From an uncultured Clostridia bacterium (GTDB lineage: Bacteria; Bacillota; Clostridia; Lachnospirales; Lachnospiraceae), in contig CAMJIC010000075.1 in NCBI GenBank assembly GCA_946405675.1, positions 1 to 10,504 of the forward strand: 10,504 nt of DNA, read 5' to 3'. Positions within the stretch are counted from its first letter, which is position 1. Each line of letters opens with the position of its first letter. Under the pieces are notes generated by a model that was given only the letters and a program-made list of their open reading frames with translations, was not told the DNA's origin and did no database searches. Of this stretch, positions 5,776 to 10,504 are shown in pieces. Both the position numbers and the translations under genes were made by a program.

Positions 5776-7010
5776 CAGTAGAATCCTCCCTTCGCAGGCA
5801 GCTGGGGCACCGCAAATTCCATGCACAGCCCTTCCTCTCCCAGCCGGAAACATGTAAGCTGTGCGGACAGCTTTTTCGCAACCGCCGAGGCAGTCGTCAG
5901 ATCCAGGTATTCCAGGTCACGTTTTTCAAGAAGCGACTCCCATTCGCCATCCAGAGCACACTCAATCCGATCAAGTTCATTGTCCGGAATCCGGAGCCCC
6001 GGGCAGCTGACCCGGACTGTGATCAGTGCCGCGTAGGCATCCTGCTTCCCGGATGCCGTGATGACCAGCTTCTGGTCCGGATATTCCTTTGTCAGGAAAA
6101 GCAGAAGCTCATTCAGCACATCGCTGATCGCAGCGGGATCCCCGCACAGGTAAGGCGGCACATTTTCCATGACCGTATCCGGAATGACGACAAGCTCTCC
6201 GTAAGGTGCCCTGACGCGGGTCAGAATCCACTGCAGCTCGTAGGTAACCTCCCGGATCCTGTAATTCTTGTCAGAACAGCTCTGATACTCGGAATGATCG
6301 CTGATCACCTCCCGGACGGAGCTGTTCTGCCAGATCATCGCTTCAAGCTGACTGCGCAGCTGTTCATTTCTTTCTTCCGAATCTCCCCCCAGGATGTCCG
6401 AGATCGACTTCCATTGCCGGTTAAACAGATCCTGGATATCCTCTACCGTCCTGGCTCTCGCATCCGCGTCCGCAACTGCCTTCACATCCCGCAGATGCGT
6501 TTCGTAATACAGGAATGTCAGATCGCAGAAGAATTCCATCGTGTTTTTGATGAACTCCAGCTTCTCCCGCAGGATGTCTTCATCGACACACGGCATCTCC
6601 TGATAGGCGTCTTCCAGCTCCTGAAGAGACAGCCCCGTGTCCCGGGACAGCTTCTCCAGATTCCCGGCCGGCTCGGTTCCTGTCTTCACCTGCCCGCCAA
6701 CCAGAAGCCCGATCACTTCCCCATGAAAAACGATCGCCGCGGAAAAATCAATAAACCCGGCAAGACACCGGTATACATGAGTCTCTTTGCTCAGAAGCGT
6801 CTCATGTCCTCCATTCCTGTCGCTCGTTTCGCACAGGATCTCCCCGCGGGGCGCATTCCTCACAAGGCTGCACATACGCACCCCGGAGACAGGCTGAATC
6901 AGAGGAGTCCCATGAATATCCGTGATCATCAGGGAACTCCCCAGATATGACGCAAACAAAGACTGAAGCCTCCGAAGAAAAGGAGCCTCAATCAGATCCA
7001 GTAGTCTCAT
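5775..7010 (-). CDS. PocR-domain sensor with degenerate histidine-kinase-like C-terminus
   Basis: This 411-residue protein lacks membrane segments. Residues about 5-165 match the PocR sensory domain style: cysteines C47 (RMCSLV), C60 (ILCETSD) and C82 (YRCLAGFIDF), then an IVFHGEVIGLLVGGQV core (93-108). PocR domains are a PAS-like family thought to sense small hydrocarbon derivatives such as propanediol; the ligand here is unknown. Residues 185-285 are helical. Residues 286-404 have the order of a HATPase_c domain: YLCGDPAAISDVLNELLLFL resembles the GD...L..LL N-box region, and a final GLCMEFAVPQLP resembles the last strand. The DxGxG and GxGL ATP-lid motifs are missing, and no phospho-accepting H-box is seen. 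It is likely a pseudokinase scaffold that passes a signal to the overlapping GGDEF-EAL protein. The ATG at 7010 has GGAAGG 12 bases upstream, somewhat far. An alternative is a PocR transcription factor, but no helix-turn-helix is evident. Confidence 0.82.
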   Translation of the reverse strand: MRLLDLIEAPFLRRLQSLFASYLGSSLMITDIHGTPLIQPVSGVRMCSLVRNAPRGEILCETSDRNGGHETLLSKETHVYRCLAGFIDFSAAIVFHGEVIGLLVGGQVKTGTEPAGNLEKLSRDTGLSLQELEDAYQEMPCVDEDILREKLEFIKNTMEFFCDLTFLYYETHLRDVKAVADADARARTVEDIQDLFNRQWKSISDILGGDSEERNEQLRSQLEAMIWQNSSVREVISDHSEYQSCSDKNYRIREVTYELQWILTRVRAPYGELVVIPDTVMENVPPYLCGDPAAISDVLNELLLFLTKEYPDQKLVITASGKQDAYAALITVRVSCPGLRIPDNELDRIECALDGEWESLLEKRDLEYLDLTTASAVAKKLSAQLTCFRLGEEGLCMEFAVPQLPAKGGFY

Positions 7011-7086
7011 ACCTTATCAAATCCTTCCAGAATCTCTCAGAAACAATTCAGTTTATCATGATTCCGGTCGGATACACAAGATACGA

Positions 7087-7101
7087 TATGCAGTTTGCAT
7101 A
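7087..7101. promoter_or_regulatory. Dyad upstream of the PocR gene
   Basis: TATGCA-gtt-TGCATA is a perfect 6-bp dyad with a 3-base centre, located 77 bases before the PocR gene start. Symmetric sites of this size often bind dimeric regulators. Just downstream on the minus strand are weak promoter-like sequences (TTGTGT, then GATAAA 16 bases later). It may be an operator for the PocR-EAL operon, inferred only from position and symmetry. Confidence 0.35.
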
Positions 7102-7126
7102 GGCGGTTACAAGGAGACGGCCGGCC

Positions 7127-7143
7127 CGCTGGCGGGGTGTGAC
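7127..7143 (-). repeat. GTCACACC-type repeat, copy 1
   Basis: The minus strand reads GTCACACCCCGCCAGCG; the plus strand at 10459-10476 carries the same sequence with one extra C. Both copies are intergenic, in opposite orientations, and have a GTTAC pentamer nearby (7106-7110 and 10452-10456). This suggests a dispersed intergenic repeat family. The adjacent GC-rich stretch at 7115-7137 is also self-complementary. Confidence 0.6.
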
Positions 7144-7169
7144 CTGTCATTTCGTACGGCGGGGCTTTC

Positions 7170-7207
7170 TGACGCAGATATCGGAAAATGACGCAGATAT
7201 CGGAAAA
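7170..7207. repeat. Perfect 19-bp tandem duplication
   Basis: TGACGCAGATATCGGAAAA occurs at 7170-7188 and again at 7189-7207 without mismatch or gap. It lies in the intergenic region 40 bases after the dprA stop and 160 before the PocR start. Each unit contains the palindrome GATATC. It could be a pair of operator sites about two helical turns apart, or a recent slippage duplication. Confidence 0.85.
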
Positions 7208-7247
7208 ACAGATAAGCAAGATGTATATGTTAATTCGTGGCAGATCC

Positions 7248-8393
7248 TTACGCTATTTTGACCGTGAAACGGTTTTTGGACACCTCGATCGCCATGTTCC
7301 GAAGCTGCAGTCCCAGCAGAGCACGCATGGCCTGAAGAAGCGTCAGCCCTGTCTCCGACGCGATCTCATCCAGAGCCCTGGCATCACTGCTCAATGCCGC
7401 GTAGATCTTCTGTTCATCCTCATCCAAATCGTCCGGGATATGGCCTTCCTTCTCATCCTTTCGCGGGCAAATGCGCTTGAGGTCCAGCGCAGACGCAAGG
7501 TTTTCCAGAAGGTTGTCTGTTGACAGCACGATTCCCGCTCCCTGCTCGATCAGGCGGTTGCAGCCATAGCTCAGAAGATCATTATAACGCCCCGGAACCG
7601 CATAGACCTCTTTCCCCTGATCCAGGGCAAGGTCAGCTGTAATCAAAGATCCGCTTCTGGCACGTGCCTCCACCACGATCACGGCGTCCGACAGCCCTGA
7701 GATCAGGCGGTTGCGCTGGGGAAAATGGCTCCGCAGCGGAGGTGTTTTGGATGGATACTCTGAGAGGATCCCCCCATTTTCCCCCAGCCTGTCAAAAAGC
7801 CCCCTGTTTTCCTGCGGATAGCAGACATCCGCCCCGCATCCAAGGACAGCAAATGAGCTGCCTCCGGCAGAGATGCATGTTGACTGGGCGATTCCATCGA
7901 TCCCTGCCGCCATCCCGCTGATCACCTGGTATCCCTCCCCGGCAAGCGCCTTTCCCAGAACCGATGCCATCTGCTTCCCATATTCACTGCATCCCCTGGC
8001 TCCGACCACTGCGACAGAAGGCTTTCCCGGATCAGGAAGCTTCCCCCTGTAAAACAGGCCGTAAGGGCAATCCGTAAGGTGGATCAGCTTCTGCGGAAAT
8101 GCCTGCGACTTCCGGCCGACAAAGTGCAGCCCTTTCTTTTCCAGCAGGCCCTCCGCCTCCGCAACACCCGTGGTTTCCTTATATTCGATCAGCGCATTGA
8201 TCCATTTTGTCGTTGCGTCATCCGACAGCTTTTTCCACCGCTCCAGTTCCCTGGACGGCGCTTCATACAGGCTCCTGGGGTCCCCAAAAAACCGGACCAG
8301 ACCGGCGATCTGCGTCCGGTACAATCCCGGGCAGCTGCACAGCCATAGCCAGTATCGTTCCATATCATTGCATTTTCTGCTCTCTTTCTCCAT
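7248..8393 (-). CDS. dprA: DNA-processing protein DprA (Smf)
   Basis: This 381-residue cytosolic protein binds incoming single-stranded DNA and loads RecA during natural transformation and related recombination. Residues 1-70 are an N-terminal helical (SAM/HhH-like) extension. Residues 95-305 form the Rossmann-fold domain with VVGAR (129-133), the signature SGMAAGID (159-166), PQENRGLF (193-200), FPQRNRLISGLS (224-235), VVEARARSGSLITADLAL (240-257) and VPG (266-268). Residues 325-381 resemble the DML1-like winged helix, often present in longer DprA proteins. All core motifs are intact. The ATG at 8393 is chosen because AAAGGGG lies about 10 bases upstream; an in-frame extension to 8453 has no ribosome binding site, and M11 is a weaker alternative. 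comM lies 136 bases upstream and topA would normally follow; here three genes intervene. No clear intrinsic terminator follows the stop. Confidence 0.96.
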   Translation of the reverse strand: MEKESRKCNDMERYWLWLCSCPGLYRTQIAGLVRFFGDPRSLYEAPSRELERWKKLSDDATTKWINALIEYKETTGVAEAEGLLEKKGLHFVGRKSQAFPQKLIHLTDCPYGLFYRGKLPDPGKPSVAVVGARGCSEYGKQMASVLGKALAGEGYQVISGMAAGIDGIAQSTCISAGGSSFAVLGCGADVCYPQENRGLFDRLGENGGILSEYPSKTPPLRSHFPQRNRLISGLSDAVIVVEARARSGSLITADLALDQGKEVYAVPGRYNDLLSYGCNRLIEQGAGIVLSTDNLLENLASALDLKRICPRKDEKEGHIPDDLDEDEQKIYAALSSDARALDEIASETGLTLLQAMRALLGLQLRNMAIEVSKNRFTVKIA

Positions 8394-8469
8394 CCTGAAT
8401 GCCCCTTTCAATGTATTTTCGTACTGTTTAGAACCTGTCGGAAAGTTACGCACCCGTCAACGCTTCTCC

Positions 8470-8492
8470 TTTCTGAACAGCTCCTAATCAAT
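8470..8492 (-). repeat. 23-bp repeat, copy 2 (inverted partner at 4321-4343)
   Basis: The minus strand carries the same sequence as 4321-4343 on the plus strand, with a single A/G difference (TTGATTAGGAGC versus TTGATTGGGAGC). This copy lies between comM and dprA. The two copies are inverted and 4.1 kb apart, enclosing dprA, the PocR gene and the GGDEF-EAL gene. No transposase is present between them. Confidence 0.75.
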
Positions 8493-8529
8493 TCTGTGTG
8501 AAATAAATGATGATAGTGCAAAATGACTC

Positions 8530-10140
8530 CTACGTGATATGGAGCGCATCTTCCCAGTACTTCCTGTCAACAGCACGGTAAGAGATCGCCTCCGCCAGAT
8601 GCGCAGCTCTGATCACAGCCTCCCCCGACAGATCCGCAATTGTCCTGGCTGTCTTCAAAACCCTGTTATATGAACGGGCCGTCAGATGCATTTTTTCATA
8701 GACGCGGCGCATCATCTTCTCACCATCCGCATCCAGCGTGCAGTATCTTTGAACCGCCTCCGCGTTTAAGTCCGCATTGAAACGGAATCCGCTTCCTCTG
8801 TATCGTTCCTCCTGAATCGCACGCGCCGCGGTCACCCGCCCACGGATCACCAGAGAGCTGTCCTGGGGCGGTTCCGTGGTCAGCTCATCATATTTCACCC
8901 GGTGCGCCTCCACGCACATATCAATCCGGTCCAGAAGAGGCATGCTGATTCTGGTCAGATATTTCTTTACCTGGGCATTCGTACAGGTGCATCTCGTCCG
9001 GTCAGGAAAATAACCGCAGGGGCACGGATTCATGGATGCGATCAGCATGAAATCCGCCGGAAATGTATAAGTCCCTGATACCCTGCTGATCCGGATCTTT
9101 CCATCTTCCAGCGGGCCGCGCAGCATCTCCAGGGCAGGACGGTTAAACTCCGGCATCTCATCCAGATACAGAACGCCCCGGTGAGCCAGGGAAATCTCTC
9201 CCGGTCCCGGCGGGCTTCCGCCGCCGCACAGGGCAGGCGCGGTTACGGTATGGTGCGGCGCACGGAATGGCCTGGTTGTCATAAGGCCTGTCCCCTTGGG
9301 AAGCATCCCGGCGATCGAGTGGATCTTGGTGATCTCCAATGCCTCTTCCAGACTGGTCTCCGGAAGGATCGTCGCAATGCGCTTAGCCGTCATGCTCTTT
9401 CCTGCTCCGGGCGGTCCGATCATCAGCAGGTTATGAAAACCGCTCACCGCAATCTCCGCCGCCCTGCGCATCAGTGTCTGGCCGCGGATCTGGGAAAAGT
9501 CGATCCCCTGGCTGCCGCCCTGCTCCTTTCGCAAAGCGTTAATATCGATCTTCATGGAACTGAGCGGATCAGGCGGGATCAGCGGCGGCTCATACGCAGA
9601 TTCCTCCAGCGGATAGACCACCCCCTTAGACCGCTGTCCGAAAAAATGGATCACCTGATTCAGGTTCGACGCGCCCAGTACAGCGACATCTTCTACAACA
9701 GAACCCTCCGCAAGGTTTGCCTCCGGGACGATTACTGTATCACAGCCATATTCTCTTGCGTGTGCGACGATCTCCAGCACGCCGCGCACCGGGCCGATCA
9801 CTCCATTGAGGTTCAATTCCCCCAGCAGAAGAACCCCCTCAAGCGCCTGTCCGGGGAAAAAGCCATATCCGCCCATCAGCGCGATCGCAATCGCCAGGTC
9901 GCATAATGCCCCTTCTTTGTGGAAGGACGCCGGCGCAAGATTCACTGTGACATGCTGGGCAGAAAGCCGGACTCCGCTGTTTCTGAGCGCAGTCCGTACC
10001 CGTTCTGCCGCCTCCCTTGTTTCAGAGGCAAGAAAACCTACAAGCCCAAAGGTCGGAAGCCCGTCTGACACATCCGCTTCCACAATGACCTTCCGGCTCT
10101 CGATCCCGCAGATAGAAGCGGAAATCACAGTACTGTACAT
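8530..10140 (-). CDS. comM: YifB/ComM family Mg-chelatase-like AAA+ ATPase
   Basis: This 536-residue protein belongs to the YifB/ComM family; ComM of Vibrio is a hexameric helicase that promotes branch migration during integration of transforming DNA. Residues 1-170 form the Lon-protease-like (ChlI) N-terminal domain, with DGLPTFGLVG (26-35) and VNLAPASFHKEG (66-77). The AAA+ core has Walker A GPPGAGKS (242-249), FRAPHHT (292-298), GGGSPPGPGEISLAHRGVLYLDEMPEF (306-332, Walker B at 322-328), and MNPCPCGYFPDRTRCTCT (370-387), whose four cysteines form a probable zinc knuckle. The C-terminal lid domain carries SYNRVLKTARTIADL (490-504). The length matches the family. The ATG at 10140 is set by a strong AAGGAGG 9 bases upstream and the typical MYSTVISASICGIE start. 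It is the first gene of the comM-dprA pair, with a long non-coding leader. Its function in this organism, where competence is unproven, is inferred. Confidence 0.96.
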   Translation of the reverse strand: MYSTVISASICGIESRKVIVEADVSDGLPTFGLVGFLASETREAAERVRTALRNSGVRLSAQHVTVNLAPASFHKEGALCDLAIAIALMGGYGFFPGQALEGVLLLGELNLNGVIGPVRGVLEIVAHAREYGCDTVIVPEANLAEGSVVEDVAVLGASNLNQVIHFFGQRSKGVVYPLEESAYEPPLIPPDPLSSMKIDINALRKEQGGSQGIDFSQIRGQTLMRRAAEIAVSGFHNLLMIGPPGAGKSMTAKRIATILPETSLEEALEITKIHSIAGMLPKGTGLMTTRPFRAPHHTVTAPALCGGGSPPGPGEISLAHRGVLYLDEMPEFNRPALEMLRGPLEDGKIRISRVSGTYTFPADFMLIASMNPCPCGYFPDRTRCTCTNAQVKKYLTRISMPLLDRIDMCVEAHRVKYDELTTEPPQDSSLVIRGRVTAARAIQEERYRGSGFRFNADLNAEAVQRYCTLDADGEKMMRRVYEKMHLTARSYNRVLKTARTIADLSGEAVIRAAHLAEAISYRAVDRKYWEDALHIT

Positions 10141-10504
10141 GGAAAAAACCTCCTTCTGACATGAAGCTGGAATCAAGAGAATTGGAAAAGATCCGAATGG
10201 AAAAAGATCCCGGCACCTGGCCGGTCACAGAACACATACATCGGCAGCTGGCAGCACAAATACGCAGCCGATGCCGCAAAAAGAATTTTTGTATTCAAAA
10301 ATAAAACCACGCAAGAAGAACGTGCGGAGAATCCCGCATAAGACGACAGCAACACTGCCACAGAATATCGACTTGCTATGTCTAAAATAGCACACAAACA
10401 CACATGCCGCAAGGGGCATATTCGTTATAATTGTCCAATGTACAAAAGCTCGTTACAAGTCACACCCCCGCCAGCGTAACTGCCCACTTCCCGGCTGGTC
10501 AGGC
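10141..10504. other. Non-coding region upstream of comM
   Basis: No credible gene is seen on either strand in these 364 bases; the short open frames are Cys-rich, lack ribosome binding sites and overlap each other. Visible structures are a 7-bp inverted repeat CATCGGC/GCCGATG (10239-10245 and 10267-10273), a TGCTAT/ATAGCA dyad (10374-10392), a TGCGG/CCGCA hairpin near 10325-10340, and a minus-strand TATAAC (about 10425) as a weak -10 candidate without a convincing -35. The region probably holds the comM promoter and a long leader. Confidence 0.55.
10459..10476 (+). repeat. GTCACACC-type repeat, copy 2
   Basis: GTCACACCCCCGCCAGCG on the plus strand repeats 7127-7143 (minus) with one additional C. 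It is bracketed by GTTAC (10452-10456) and GTAAC (10476-10480), giving it weak terminal inverted repeats. It lies upstream of comM and is likely part of a dispersed intergenic element. Confidence 0.6.

Noticed and set aside
5664..6950. Plus-strand open frame of 428 codons opposite the PocR and GGDEF-EAL genes
   Set aside because: It is antisense to two well-supported genes, rich in Arg/Pro/Gln with no recognisable domain.
7031..7055. CTCAGAAACAATT near the PocR gene start as a CodY box
   Set aside because: It needs an insertion or has about six mismatches to the 15-base consensus.
7170..7207. CRISPR array from the tandem 19-bp repeat
   Set aside because: Only two copies are present, directly adjacent with no spacer, and no cas genes lie nearby.
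8467..8481. CodY-like core TTTCTGAA in the 23-bp repeat
   Set aside because: Only 9 of 15 positions match the CodY consensus, which is near what is expected by chance; the full repeat is better explained as a dispersed sequence.
10173..10419. Short overlapping minus-strand frames upstream of comM encoding Cys-rich hydrophobic peptides
   Set aside because: They overlap each other in different frames, one relies on a TTG start, and no ribosome binding site or known small-protein family was seen.

Overview
The window looks like chromosomal DNA of a Gram-positive Clostridia member, most likely Lachnospiraceae. The evidence is a CodY with a typical Clostridia DNA-binding domain, AGGAGG-type ribosome binding sites, moderately high GC content, and a comM - dprA - (insert) - topA - codY gene order. 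This is an inference from gene content and protein style, not from a marker gene. All seven recognisable genes lie on the minus strand, so transcription runs from high to low coordinates. No rRNA, tRNA, CRISPR array, transposase or integrase was seen.

Layout in transcription order. 10504-10141: about 360 bases of non-coding leader holding short dyads and one copy of a GTCACACCC(C)CGCCAGCG repeat. 10140-8530: comM/yifB, an AAA+ ATPase linked to DNA uptake and recombination. 8393-7248: dprA, which loads RecA on incoming single-stranded DNA. 7247-7011: a repeat-rich intergenic region with a perfect 19-bp tandem duplication and a dyad. 7010-5775: a cytosolic PocR-domain protein with a C-terminal part resembling a histidine-kinase ATPase domain that has lost its motifs. 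5775-4354: a GGDEF-EAL protein, overlapping the previous stop codon as TGATG, with a degenerate GGDEF domain and an intact EAL domain. 4295-3453: a trimeric-type purine nucleoside phosphorylase. 3296-1065: DNA topoisomerase I with a 12-residue tandem repeat inserted in the catalytic core. 837-55: codY, preceded by a near-consensus CodY box and two leader hairpins.

Functionally, comM, dprA, topA and codY form a housekeeping and competence neighbourhood. The three genes between dprA and topA look like an accessory insertion. They comprise a small-molecule (PocR) sensor coupled to a probable c-di-GMP phosphodiesterase, followed by a purine salvage enzyme. The pair 7010-4354 is the most unusual item: a PocR input on a probable pseudokinase, translationally coupled to an EAL output. 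Two nearly identical 23-bp inverted repeats, at 4321-4343 and 8470-8492, bracket the segment with the EAL gene, the PocR gene and dprA, and may be a trace of past rearrangement.
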